The notes beneath the pieces are model-generated. The model was given only the letters and a program-made list of their open reading frames with translations, was not told the origin of the DNA and searched no databases. Positions 22,117 through 30,834 of a DNA stretch of 64,000 nt are shown here, piece by piece. A program made the translations under genes and the position numbers. Source of the stretch: CAVQMB01 sp963713445 (GTDB lineage Bacteria > Pseudomonadota > Gammaproteobacteria > Competibacterales > Competibacteraceae); the NCBI GenBank assembly GCA_963713445.1, contig CAVQMB010000043.1, positions 1 through 64,000 on the forward strand. Direction: 5' to 3'. How positions within the stretch are numbered: position 1 is the stretch's first letter; every line of letters begins with the position of its first letter.

Positions 22117-22875
22117 TCAGGCCTGGAAGGGCTCGTGGCGCTCACGGCGGACCAGGGGCAGGGCGAGCAGCAGGACCAGCAGCAGCAGGCCGAGGCGCGA
22201 GAGCGTCGGGATGGCGGCGGGCGAGAGGAACAGCCAGCCGAGGAGGTTGCCGCTGTCGAGCGAGTAGGTTGCCTTGGAGGTCAGGCCGGTGACGGTGTTG
22301 TCCTTGATGTCGAGGTAGCTGAAGCTCTGCGGCGAGGCGCCGGAGAAGTCCAGGTTGGCCGGCGTACCGGGGGTGGTACTGCGGATTTTGAGCGGGACGC
22401 CGCCGGTGCCGGCGAAGTTCACCGCGCCGGTGACGGTCTGGGTGGAGCCGGCGGGGAAGTTGATCTGGCGGCCGCTGGAGCTGGTGATGGTAAGATTGTT
22501 GAAGGTGGTATTGCCGGTGATGGTGGCGACCGTGACGCCGCAGCCGTCGACCATGTTGACGGTGCTGGTGCCGGCGTTGAAGGTGCCGTTGTTGGTCCAG
22601 TCGCCGGACATGTTGAGGGTGCCCGAATTGCCGTTGAGAGTGCCGCCGCCATTGATAGTGACATTGTCGACGTTGTTGAGGGTGCCGGAATTCAGGTTGT
22701 AGGTACCGGTCACGGACAGATCGTTGCAGCCGAGATCAACCGTGCTGCCGCTACCGAGCGAAATGGTGGCGCCGCTGTCGACGGTGATGCCGGCGGCCTG
22801 GGCGGCGGGCACGCCGAAGGCGAGTGCCAGGCCCAGCAGGGCCGGCGCGAGCAGAGGACGCAGGTTCCCCGACAT
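22117..22875 (-). CDS. IPTL-CTERM surface protein 1
   Basis: 252 residues. Signal peptide ending AQAAG, then a Gly/Asn/Thr-rich domain with repeating NxGTLN / GDWTNNGTFNAGTS strands that looks like a right-handed beta-helix, and two conserved Cys (DLGCNDLSV and DGCGVTVATI). The end is the IPTL-CTERM signal: IPTLSRLG, a hydrophobic helix, then RRERHE. This tripartite tail is a known protein-sorting signal thought to be processed by an exosortase-like system. No sorting enzyme is in the window. It is first gene of a pair with collagen-like gene 1, behind an AT-rich leader shared with the paralogue. Confidence 0.88.
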   Translation of the reverse strand: MSGNLRPLLAPALLGLALAFGVPAAQAAGITVDSGATISLGSGSTVDLGCNDLSVTGTYNLNSGTLNNVDNVTINGGGTLNGNSGTLNMSGDWTNNGTFNAGTSTVNMVDGCGVTVATITGNTTFNNLTITSSSGRQINFPAGSTQTVTGAVNFAGTGGVPLKIRSTTPGTPANLDFSGASPQSFSYLDIKDNTVTGLTSKATYSLDSGNLLGWLFLSPAAIPTLSRLGLLLLVLLLALPLVRRERHEPFQA

Positions 22876-22978
22876 GAGTAATCTCCCGAAGCTGTAGGTG
22901 CGAAGGTGCCCACTTAGGGGCGTGTTATTGTTTTAATGTTTTACAATTTTAGTTTTTTTGCAACAAGATTATTATCTA

Positions 22979-22994
22979 TTGCAACAATTGTATC
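22979..22994 (-). promoter_or_regulatory. Shared upstream motif of IPTL-CTERM genes, copy 1
   Basis: TTGCAACAATTGTATC in the AT-rich gap between IPTL-CTERM gene 1 and the divergent glycosyltransferase gene. The identical 16-mer occurs at 27022-27037 upstream of IPTL-CTERM gene 2, and a variant near 30894 upstream of gene 3. It contains the palindrome ACAATTGT. A regulator site is inferred. Confidence 0.55.
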
Positions 22995-23051
22995 CTATGT
23001 AGAATCACTCAATAGTTCAACAACAAATTCTGTCTGCCAGAAGAGTAGCGC

Positions 23052-24203
23052 ATGCCCGAACCGTTGTTTAGCCGTCCGGCCGCCACTGAACTGGATGGCC
23101 TGCCGAAAATCTGCCTCAACATGATCGTTAAGGACGAAAGCGCGGTCATCGAGCGTGCCCTGGCGTCGGTCGAGAAGGTGATCGATTATTTCGTCATCGT
23201 CGATACCGGCTCCAGCGATGCGACGCCGGGGCTCATCGTTGAGTTTATGCAGGCTCGCGGGGTACCCGGCGAAGTCCATTTCCGTGACTGGGTCAACTTC
23301 GGTCACAATCGCCAGCAGGCGCTGGAGTTGGCGGTGGGTCATGGCGACTGGCTGTTGTTCATCGACGCCGACGAGGAGCTGCGCTACGACGACCCAGGGT
23401 TCCGGCGGCGGCTCAAGCCAGGCACCAGTTACTGGCTAACCAAACACTATGGAAGTCTGCGCTACGAATTGCCGCAACTGATCTGGTTGCGGAACACGTC
23501 TTGGCACTGGGCCGGTGCGGTGCATGAGTATCTGGTGGTCGCGGATGATCATCCGCGCCGCTCGCTGACCGCGGCCTGGGTGGTGTCACACGTCGGTGAG
23601 GGTGCGCGTTCCCGCCGTCTGAGCCAGGAACAGAAGTTTCTGCAGGATGCCCGGCTGCTGGAAGAGGAATTGCGCCGCAATCCGGACGATGCCCGCAACC
23701 AGTTTTATCTGGCCCAGTCCTACCGTGACGCTGGCTATCTGGGCAAGGCTTACAAGCACTACGAGCGTCGGGTGGCGATGGGCGGCTGGGAGGAAGAGGT
23801 CTACGTCGCCCAGTGCGAGAAGGCATTGTTAGCCGTACGCCGTAACATGGGGCACCGCGAGATCGTGGCCGAGCACCTGCATGCTTACCGGTTGCGTCCC
23901 AGCCGCGCCGAGGCCCTCTACCAACTGGCGTCGTATTGCCGGGAACGCAAGCTCCACGCCGAGGGCTATCTGTTCGCCAAGGTCGGCAAGGATATACCCA
24001 TGCCGGCCGATATCCTGTTCCTCCGCCGCGATGTCTACGAATGGCGGCTGCTGGACGAATTTGCCGTCTGCGCGTACTGGATCGGTCAGTATCGGGAGTC
24101 CGCCGACGCCAGCCGGCGGCTGCTGGACGAAGGTCGCCACGAGCCGGCGGATCGGGAGCGGCTGGAGAAGAACCTCGGTTTTGCCCTGGCTGGACTGAAG
24201 TAA
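23052..24203 (+). CDS. GT2 glycosyltransferase with TPR-like C-terminus
   Basis: 383 residues. The N-terminal GT-A domain has LNMIVKDESAVIERAL, YFVIVDTGSSDATPG, FGHNRQQALELA and the DxD-type motif LFIDADEEL, as in family 2 transferases that add sugars from nucleotide donors. The second half has helical repeats (ARNQFYLAQSYRDAGYLGKAYKHYERR) like TPRs. There is no signal peptide, so it is cytoplasmic. It is divergent from IPTL-CTERM gene 1 and lies amid collagen-like genes. I infer that it glycosylates their Thr-rich stalks, as glycosyltransferases beside BclA-like genes do, but this is unproven. Confidence 0.88.
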   Translation: MPEPLFSRPAATELDGLPKICLNMIVKDESAVIERALASVEKVIDYFVIVDTGSSDATPGLIVEFMQARGVPGEVHFRDWVNFGHNRQQALELAVGHGDWLLFIDADEELRYDDPGFRRRLKPGTSYWLTKHYGSLRYELPQLIWLRNTSWHWAGAVHEYLVVADDHPRRSLTAAWVVSHVGEGARSRRLSQEQKFLQDARLLEEELRRNPDDARNQFYLAQSYRDAGYLGKAYKHYERRVAMGGWEEEVYVAQCEKALLAVRRNMGHREIVAEHLHAYRLRPSRAEALYQLASYCRERKLHAEGYLFAKVGKDIPMPADILFLRRDVYEWRLLDEFAVCAYWIGQYRESADASRRLLDEGRHEPADRERLEKNLGFALAGLK

Positions 24204-24363
24204 GCGTCGTTGTTGCTGAACAGGACAACAGCGCCAGCCGCTACTGGCGGCGTCTGCCATGGTCGCGGATCATAAGCGCACGCTGTCCGTAGCGTGGCGA
24301 CTGCTCTGCCGCGTTGTTGCGTTGCGCAGGTATATGTACCGAACGGAAGGTTGCCGTGGCTGG

Positions 24364-25132
24364 TTAACCTCCCCACGCTAACGGATACCGCAAGGTCCAA
24401 GAATGCCGATATGGCTGTGGTGGCGTGCGCGTAGATTCCGACACGGCGGCAGTGCCAGCGGCATACGGCACGGAAAGCCCGGTCGAGTGGCACGTGCGGG
24501 ATGTCCCTTGGGCGTTGCTCCAGTAAATGCTGGAAAATTACAGGCGGCCCCTGGAACCGGTGATAGCGTGGCGCTGCCTGGCGTGCCGGTGTAGAGCTGC
24601 GCCGTGACGGTAACCGGGTTGCCACTAAAGTCAGGGGTGGAGCCTGGCGCTATTAATAAACAGGGTGGCGTCCATCGTCGTGAATGTTCCCGCCGACGGA
24701 ATGGTATTGGGTGCCAGGACGTTTGACCGCCGGAGTCCAGGTTGATGTCGTTGCTGCTGAACGAGCCATTGGGAACGCTGACTCCGATCCACCCGGATAG
24801 CGGCAGTATTGCCGGGGCGGTGGCGTTGCCGCTGGCGTCGGTGCCAACAGCGGCGTCCTGGGCACTGCTCATGAACACCCGTCCGCAGGTGACGACGTGG
24901 TTGCTGCGTCGAGGCACAGGCCCGTGTCGGTGCCGTTGCCGATTTTTTGCAGCCGGACGCCGTTGGCATTGACCTTGAGCTGCGTTTTGCCGTCGGCATC
25001 GTTGAGCCGCACGCTGCCGCTGGTGCCCGGGGTCAGGGTGATGTCTGTGTTGGACGCGGCATGAACGGGCGGTAGCACTGTGAATGCCAGCCCGAGAGCG
25101 AAACCGGCGGCTATGAAGCGGGAACGACTCAT
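24364..25132 (-). pseudogene. LTPG-domain secreted protein A, several frameshifts
   Basis: Starts MSRSRFIAAGFALGLAF ... HAAS behind a perfect AGGAGG site. The shared domain follows: DITLTPGTSGSVRLND, TDTGLCLDAA, then after one extra base near 24905 HVVTCGRVFMSS. The rest, homologous to the 27.2 kb protein, is scattered over frames: LPLSGWIGVSVPNGSF, PSAGTFTTMDATLF, NPVTVTAQLYTGTPGSATLSPVPGAAC, and the end SVSVG at 24364. At least four breaks. It has no collagen stalk. It lies downstream of collagen-like gene 2 and convergent with the glycosyltransferase. Confidence 0.65.
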
Positions 25133-25266
25133 GGTGTTGCCTCCTGCAGTCATGGATGGACGTGTTTTGGGGGATTCGGTCAAGGGCATCCCGGGCCGGC
25201 TGCTGGCAGAACCCGTCAAGGCGTTTTGGCCGTCCCTGGCCCGTGCCGCAACGCGCTGCGGTCCGT

Positions 25267-26095
25267 TCAGTCGAGCTTCATAAGGTTTAATTGGGCGCCA
25301 GCGCTTGGTGCCAAGTCCGTTGTCAGGGGGGTCGCACTGTTGTTGCGCAGCGTGATGACGTCGCCGGCGGCGAGGTACAGTATGGCGCTGCCGCTCACCT
25401 CACCGGTCGCTACTAGAACTGGGACGCTGGTGGACGCGTCGACGGTACCGTTGATGGCAATGGCGATCGCCGAACCGATACCGGCGGTGATGTTGACTGA
25501 ATAGGTGATGCGGTAATTGCCGGCGGTGGTAACAGTCACGGTGGTGGTGCCGGCGGTGTGGGTTACGTTCGACAGTGGGCCGTTGTTGCTGAACGGTACG
25601 TCGGCGCCGCCCACTACGGTGGCATCCGCCAACGTGGCGAGTTCATAGGGGTAGCCATATGCGCTCAGGCCTCCTCCGGTAGCGCCAGTAGCCCCGGTAG
25701 CGCCAGTAGCCCCGGTAGCGCCAGTAGCGCCAGTAGCCCCGGTAGCGCCAGTAGCGCCAGTAGCGCCAGTAGCGCCAGTAGCGCCAGTAGCCCCGGTAGC
25801 GCCAGTAGCACCGTTGAGTCCGGGTGAGCCCGGTAGCGCCAGTAGCGCCAGTAGCGCCAGTAGCGCCAGTAGTGTCGCAGATGATGACTTGGTGGCTGGC
25901 GTCGAGGCACAAGCCATTGGTCGCGGTGCCGCCGGTGGCCCCGGGGAGTTTGACCGAGTTTTGCAGGACCACACTGCCGCCGGAACCAGGGGTCAGGGTA
26001 ATATCCGTGCTGGGGGGCACAGCGTAGGCAAGCGTCGGCAGGGCGAGCGCCAGCGACCAGGCGAGGCGGGTTTTTCTGAGGCGCGCAGGATGCAT
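25267..26095 (-). CDS. Secreted collagen-like protein 2 with BclA/C1q-like head, one extra base
   Basis: Signal peptide (RLAWSLALALPTLAYA), shared domain (DITLTPGSGGSV, GATGGTATNGLCLDASHQVIICDT), a Gly-Ala-Thr stalk interrupted by GSP-GLN, then a globular tail. The tail (AGNYRITYSVNITAG, GTVDASTSVPVL, GSAILYLAAGDVITLRNNS, GAQLNLMKLD) has the pattern of the BclA C-terminal, TNF/C1q-like trimeric jelly roll. The frame slips by one base near 25815; deleting it gives 275 residues. The stalk and head predict a trimer on the outer surface. It is 63 bp downstream of IPTL-CTERM gene 2. Confidence 0.78.
25677..25872 (-). repeat. 9-bp tandem repeats coding for the stalk of collagen-like protein 2
   Basis: Two blocks of the same 9-bp unit as in gene 1, mixed with a CCCCGGTAG variant, separated by the GSP-GLN interruption near 25810-25830. 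Confidence 0.9.
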
Positions 26096-26158
26096 GATTT
26101 TTCCCCTTTGTATCGTTGATATCTGGAATTTGCCGATGTGTGAGCGGGCGCTGCCGGC

Positions 26159-26919
26159 TTAGGCCTGGAAGCGCTCGGGCCGGCCCCGCCAGAGCAGGGG
26201 CAGCGAGAGCAGCAGGGCGAGTAGCAGCACGCCGAGGCGCGAGAGCGTCGGGATGGCGGCGGGCGAGAGGAACAGCCAGCCGAGGAGGTTGCCGCTGTCG
26301 AGCGAGTAGGTTGCCTTGGAGGTCAGGCCGGAGACGGTGTTGTCCTTGATGTCGAGGTAGCTGAAGCTCTGCGGCGAGGCGCCGGAGAAGTCCAGGTTGG
26401 CTGGCGTACCGGGGGTGGTACTGCGGATCTTGAGCGGGACGCCGGCGGCGCCGGCGAAGTTCACCGCGCCGGTGACGGTCTGGGTGGAGCCGGCGGGGAA
26501 GTTGATCTGGCGGCCGCTGGAGCTGGTGATGGTAAGATTGTTGAAGGTGGTGTTGCCGGTGATGGTGGCGACCGTGACGCCGCAGCCGTCGATCATGTTG
26601 ACGGTGCTGGTGCCGGCGTTGAAGGTGCCGTTGTTGGTCCAGTCGCCGGACATGTTGAGGATGCCGGAATCGCCGTTGAGCACGCCGCCGGTGTTGATGG
26701 CGACATTGTCGACGTTGTTGAGGGTGCCGGAATTCAGGTTGTAGGTACCGGTCACGGACAGATCGCCGCAGCCGAGATCCATGGTGCTAGCCGCTACCGA
26801 GCGAGCAGGTCGGCGCCGCTGTCGACGGTGATGCCGGCGGCCTGGGCGGCGGGCACGCCAAGGGCCAGGGCCAGCCCCAGCAGGGCCGGCGCGAGAAGAG
26901 GACGAGAGTTCCCCGACAT
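26159..26919 (-). CDS. IPTL-CTERM surface protein 2, two extra bases near the N-terminus
   Basis: Near-identical paralogue of the 22.1 kb protein. It starts MSGNSRPLLAPALLGLALALGVPAAQA at 26919, but the frame breaks twice (near 26818 and 26790) before MDLGCGDLSVTGTYNL. Removing both bases gives 252 residues, exactly the paralogue's length. It keeps DGCGVTVATI and ends IPTLSRLG plus helix plus WRGRPERFQA. The DNA is almost the same as copy 1 at an offset of 4042 bp, showing a recent duplication. Confidence 0.82.
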
Positions 26920-27021
26920 TTCTGATCTCCCGAAGCAAGGAATGAACCAACGCCCGAGAATGGGCAGATTATTGTTTCAATCGTTTCAAAATATTAGTTT
27001 TCTTACAACAAATGGCTTGCT

Positions 27022-27037
27022 TTGCAACAATTGTATC
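27022..27037 (-). promoter_or_regulatory. Shared upstream motif of IPTL-CTERM genes, copy 2
   Basis: TTGCAACAATTGTATC, identical to the copy at 22979-22994 and at a similar distance (about 105 bp) from the start codon of IPTL-CTERM gene 2. The flanks share an AT-rich TTAGTTTTxTT run. Confidence 0.55.
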
Positions 27038-27231
27038 TTAGGCCGAATGCTGCGTGAGTCAATAGCAATTCCGTGACAACTCGCATGCCGCGTCGCCTAT
27101 GAGCCGGCTAGTTCTTCTGTGTTGGGCGGGTACGGGCAGGTCGCGGTGGCATTTCGGCATGATGCCGCGAGCCGCTCGCGCCAGTATCTTGGGGCGCGAC
27201 AGCCGGCATCATGGATGGCGTATGTCCTGGC

Positions 27232-28026
27232 TCATCCGCCCACGCTGACCGATACGGTTATCGGTACCGTGTTGATCAACGATACGCCTGCCGCCGTCGC
27301 GGTGACCACGAGAACGGCAGTACTGCCGGCGGTATAGGGAATCGACAGCCCGGTCAGGCTGCATTGAGCGCTGGTCCCGACGGCGACTATGCCCGTAAGC
27401 GCTGGCGCGAATGTGCAGGCCGTACCTGGGACCGGGAATAGTGTCGCGGTCGCGCTGGGGCTCGAGTAGACCTGCGCGGTGACGGTGACCGTGGTGCCGA
27501 CCAGTGAAAGTGCTTGCTCGAGGTGGAGCGTGCCGCGTATCGCGGTAAATGTTCCGTCGGCCAGCAATGTGTATGGTGGCGTCGTGTCGGAGCCGGCAGT
27601 TGGGGTGAGGTCGATGCTGCCGCTACTCAAGGGAGTCGCGTAGGCCGTTTTGACGTAACCGGACAGCGGCAGGACCGCGACGTTACCTGCAAGACCGCCG
27701 GCGATGGTGGTCAGCGTGGCATTCGAGGTGGCGGTCATGAAGACATGGCCGCCGCTCGCCGTCGGGCAGGTGATGACGGTGTTGCTGGCGTTGAGGCACA
27801 GGCCGTGGCTTGCAGTGCCCGAGCTGGCCTTGGGTAGGCTGACGCCATTCGTGTTGACTTTTAGTTGCGTGGTGCTTGTGTCGTCATTGAGCTTTACGCT
27901 GCCGCCGTTGCCCGGGGTGAGGGTGACGTTTGATTCGGCTGCAAAGCCGACCGGCATAATAAACAGTAGCGCACAGGACGCTGTGATTAGAGTGCGCAAT
28001 AAAAAGCGGCCGTAATGGCACGTCAT
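27232..28026 (-). CDS. LTPG-domain secreted protein B
   Basis: 264 residues, intact. Signal peptide (LLRTLITASCALLFIMPVGFAA), shared domain (NVTLTPGNGGSVKLND, LKVNTNGVSLPK, SHGLCLNASNTVITCPT), then a beta-rich region without a collagen stalk: VAVLPLSGYVKTAY, GTTVTVTAQVYSSPSATATLFPVPGTAC and the end INTVPITVSVSVGG. It is the complete version of the broken protein at 24.4 kb. The start at 28026 is chosen for the signal peptide. Function unknown; secreted by inference. Confidence 0.75.
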   Translation of the reverse strand: MTCHYGRFLLRTLITASCALLFIMPVGFAAESNVTLTPGNGGSVKLNDDTSTTQLKVNTNGVSLPKASSGTASHGLCLNASNTVITCPTASGGHVFMTATSNATLTTIAGGLAGNVAVLPLSGYVKTAYATPLSSGSIDLTPTAGSDTTPPYTLLADGTFTAIRGTLHLEQALSLVGTTVTVTAQVYSSPSATATLFPVPGTACTFAPALTGIVAVGTSAQCSLTGLSIPYTAGSTAVLVVTATAAGVSLINTVPITVSVSVGG

Positions 28027-28291
28027 CTCAGTGGTCTCCAACGGCAGAAAAGGACAAAAACCCAAATCAGGACTATACGTTGTTAATTCGGTGCGTCTAG
28101 CGTCATCTGCCGACAGGCTGGCAATGGCGGGTCTTTGAACATCAGGCGAAGTTATGAATAAGTCAACAAGATACCCACCGTGGCGAGGCGGATGATCAGA
28201 GCGCCCCGGAGCGGGTATCTACCCCATAATCGGCGTTTGCGCTAGATTGTGGCTCCGGTAGCCTTCCCATTGTGGGATCGGAGGACAATGC

Positions 28292-29380
28292 GTGGCAGAA
28301 CTGATAGTCAGCCGTCCAGCGGGCACTGGCGTCGGTCAAAGAGGTGATCGATTACTTCGTCATCGTCGACACCGGCTCCAGCGACGGGACGCCCCAACAA
28401 ATCATCGATTTTATGGAGGCGCTCGGGATTGCTGGCGAGGTGCATTTCCGCGACTGGGTCAACTTCGGCCATAACCGCCAGCAGGCGCTCGAGCTGGCTG
28501 TGGCGGCCGGACATGGTGAGTGGCTGTTGTTCCTCGACGCCGACTGCCGGCTGGAGTACCAGGATCCCGAGTTCTACAGACAACTAGCGCCGGGTGTGAG
28601 CTACCAGATCGTCAATGTCTTGGGGCAGACCAGCTACTCCGTGCCCCACCTGGTCGATGTGTCGGTGACCCGCTGGCGGTGGCAAGGTGTCGTGCACAAT
28701 TATCTGTCCAGTGATCAGCCCGTTACACCGCAGCCTTTACCCGGCGTACGGGTGATCGTCAGTACCTCCGAGGGCGCCAAGTCCCATGGTCTGACGCCGG
28801 CCGATAAATACCTCCGCGACGCCCGGCTTTTGGAGGAAGAACTACGCCGCAACCCGCACGACGCCCGCAGCCAGTTCTATCTGGCCCAGTCCTATCGCGA
28901 CGCCGGCAAGCTGACCAAAGCCTACAAACACTACGAGCGCCGGGTGGCGATGGGCGGCTGCAGGAGGAGGTCTACGTCGCCCAGTGCGAGAAAGCGCTGC
29001 TGGCGATCCGGCGTGGCATGGGTCACCGCGAAATCCTGGAAGAACATCTCAAGGCCTACAGCCTGCGCCCCAGCCGGGCCGAGGCCTTGTGGCAACTGGC
29101 CTCCTACTGCCGGGAACAGAAGCGCTACGCCGAAGGGTACCTGTTCGCCAAATCCGGCCAGGATATCCCGCTACCGGCCGACATTCTGCTCCTCCGCCGC
29201 GATGTCTACGAATGGCGGCTGCTGGACGAATTTGCCGTCTGCGCGTACTGGATCGGTCAGTATCGGGAGTCCGCCGACGCCAGCCGGCGACTACTCGAGG
29301 AGAACCGCTACGAGCCGGGCGAGAAGAACCGGCTCGAGCGGAATTCGCAGTTTGCGTGGGAACGGCTCGAGGCTATCTGA
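28292..29380 (+). pseudogene. Decayed copy of the GT2/TPR glycosyltransferase
   Basis: Paralogue of the 23.05 kb gene. It starts like it (SRPA), but about 25 codons holding the first GT2 motif are missing and the junction changes frame. From RALASVKEVIDYFVIVDTGSSDG it continues with FGHNRQQALELA and LFLDADCRLEY. A one-base deletion near 28960 breaks AMGGW/EEVYVAQ. The C-terminal part from MGHREILEEHL is open to 29380. A 98-bp stretch (29192-29289) is identical to 24021-24118. It is probably non-functional. Confidence 0.8.
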
Positions 29381-29392
29381 CTGTTCGGACGC

Positions 29393-29995
29393 TTACGGCG
29401 GCGTCTGAACCGTTGCGCAGATGGCATAGCCTGTTACTGTCACGCTGCTGCCAACAAAAGCGCCAATCCCGGTAACGTGCCAAGCGGCGCTGCCGCCGCT
29501 TGTGGTGGGGTAATTGTCGCGCAGGTAGGTGCCGGACACGTCCGCGCCGCCACCGAGTACTTTGTATGTGGAATCCGGACAAACAGCGTCGCATGACGCC
29601 GTCCCACTATGGGGGCCGTCACTGCATGTCTCTATGATGTAGTTTGAAATGCCGGCGGGTCCTGTGGGTCCGGTAGCGCCCTTGGGCCCGGTGGCACCAG
29701 TGGGTCCTGTCGGCCCCGTTGGCCCCGTGGTGTCGCACGTGATCACCTGCTGGGTTGAGTCTAGGCATAGCCCGGAAGCCGCGGTGCCGCCGGTGGCGCC
29801 GGGTATGAAGACGCCGCCGCTGCCCTTGACCTCGAGTTGTGGATTGCTGGTGGAGTCGTTGAGCAGGATGTTGTTGCTGCTGCTCCCGGGTGTTATCGAG
29901 ACGTCGTTGGAGGGGGACACTGCGTAGGCTAACGGCTGCAGGGCAAACGTCAGCGATAACACCAGATGGGTTTTCCGGAACCTTGTTTGGTGCAT
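29393..29995 (-). CDS. Secreted collagen-like protein 3
   Basis: 200 residues in one frame. Signal peptide (HLVLSLTFALQPLAYA), shared domain (DVSITPGSSSNNILLND, GATGGTAASGLCLDSTQQVITCDT), a short stalk GPTGPTGPTGATGPKGATGPTGPAG with the Gly-Pro-X composition of true collagen, then a Cys-rich tail (ETCSDGPHSGTASCDAVCP, LGGGADVS, SSVTVTGYAICATV). It lies 35 bp downstream of IPTL-CTERM gene 3. It is the only intact collagen-like gene of the three. Confidence 0.82.
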   Translation of the reverse strand: MHQTRFRKTHLVLSLTFALQPLAYAVSPSNDVSITPGSSSNNILLNDSTSNPQLEVKGSGGVFIPGATGGTAASGLCLDSTQQVITCDTTGPTGPTGPTGATGPKGATGPTGPAGISNYIIETCSDGPHSGTASCDAVCPDSTYKVLGGGADVSGTYLRDNYPTTSGGSAAWHVTGIGAFVGSSVTVTGYAICATVQTPP

Positions 29996-30030
29996 TGTTC
30001 TCTCTCCCTGTCTATAGAATGATGATCGGG

Positions 30031-30834
30031 TCAGGCCTGGAATCGGTCGTCCGCCGGGCGACGCCGGCGCCACAGCAGGCCCAGCGCAAGGCTCAGGGTC
30101 AGCAGCAGCAGTCCAAAGCCCGACAGCGTGGGAATTGAGGGCACCGCCGGCGGTATCAGGGCGTTGAGGAACCAGCGCAGGTTGCCGCCACTGTCGACGG
30201 AATCGAAACTCGCCGGCGAACCGGGTGCAAGATACAGCCCGGTGGCATGGTTGTCCTTGACGTCCACGTAGCTGATCGATTGACTGCCGCCATTGGCCAG
30301 CTTGAGGAACGCGGGGCTGCCGTCGCTGGTGCTGCGGAGCTTGAGCAGGTTACCTGCGGTGCCGGTCAGCGTCAGTGCCGTGTTAACCGTTTGGGTGGTA
30401 CCGGCCGTGAACGCGACCTGGCGGCCGTTGGCGGTGGCGATCTTGAGTTCATTGAAAGTCGTGCTGCCGGCGATGGTGGCATTGCTGACGCCGCAGCCGT
30501 CGTTCATGTTGACTTTGCTGGTGTCGGCGTTGAACGTGCCGTCGTTGCTCCAGTCGCCAGACATGTTGAGGGTCCCGGTATCTCCATCCAACTGGCCGCC
30601 ACTATTGATGACCGCGTTGTTCGTGTCGTTAAGGACGGCCGAATCGAGGTGAAGAGTGCCCGATACCGTCAGATCGCCGCAGCCAAGCGTCGTCAAAGCG
30701 TTGCCCAGCGACATATCATTGCCCGCTCCGACGTTTATGCCGCCGGCCGCCCATACCGGCCGCGCCAGCATGACGGCAATGGCCAGGACAACACCAAAAC
30801 CCGTGGAATAACGTATCCGTCCAGTGTTCGGCAT
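30031..30834 (-). CDS. IPTL-CTERM surface protein 3
   Basis: 267 residues. Signal sequence, then the same beta-helix-like pattern (LGCGDLTVSGTLHLDSAVLND, GTLNMSGDWSNDGTFNADTS, DGCGVSNATIAGSTTFNELKI) with both Cys conserved, and the tail SIPTLSGFGLLLLTLSL then WRRRRPADD. It is clearly diverged from copies 1 and 2, so this pair is the older member of the set. First gene of the IPTL3-collagen3 pair. Confidence 0.87.
   Translation of the reverse strand: MPNTGRIRYSTGFGVVLAIAVMLARPVWAAGGINVGAGNDMSLGNALTTLGCGDLTVSGTLHLDSAVLNDTNNAVINSGGQLDGDTGTLNMSGDWSNDGTFNADTSKVNMNDGCGVSNATIAGSTTFNELKIATANGRQVAFTAGTTQTVNTALTLTGTAGNLLKLRSTSDGSPAFLKLANGGSQSISYVDVKDNHATGLYLAPGSPASFDSVDSGGNLRWFLNALIPPAVPSIPTLSGFGLLLLTLSLALGLLWRRRRPADDRFQA

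Noticed and set aside
22135..22881. Plus-strand Gly/Ala-rich open frame opposite IPTL-CTERM gene 1
   Set aside because: It mirrors the low-complexity coding strand; the minus-strand product has a signal peptide and the IPTL-CTERM tail.
21700..25872. Regular repeats that might be taken for a CRISPR array
   Set aside because: The units are 9 bp, contiguous, without spacers, and code in frame for Gly-Ala-Thr.
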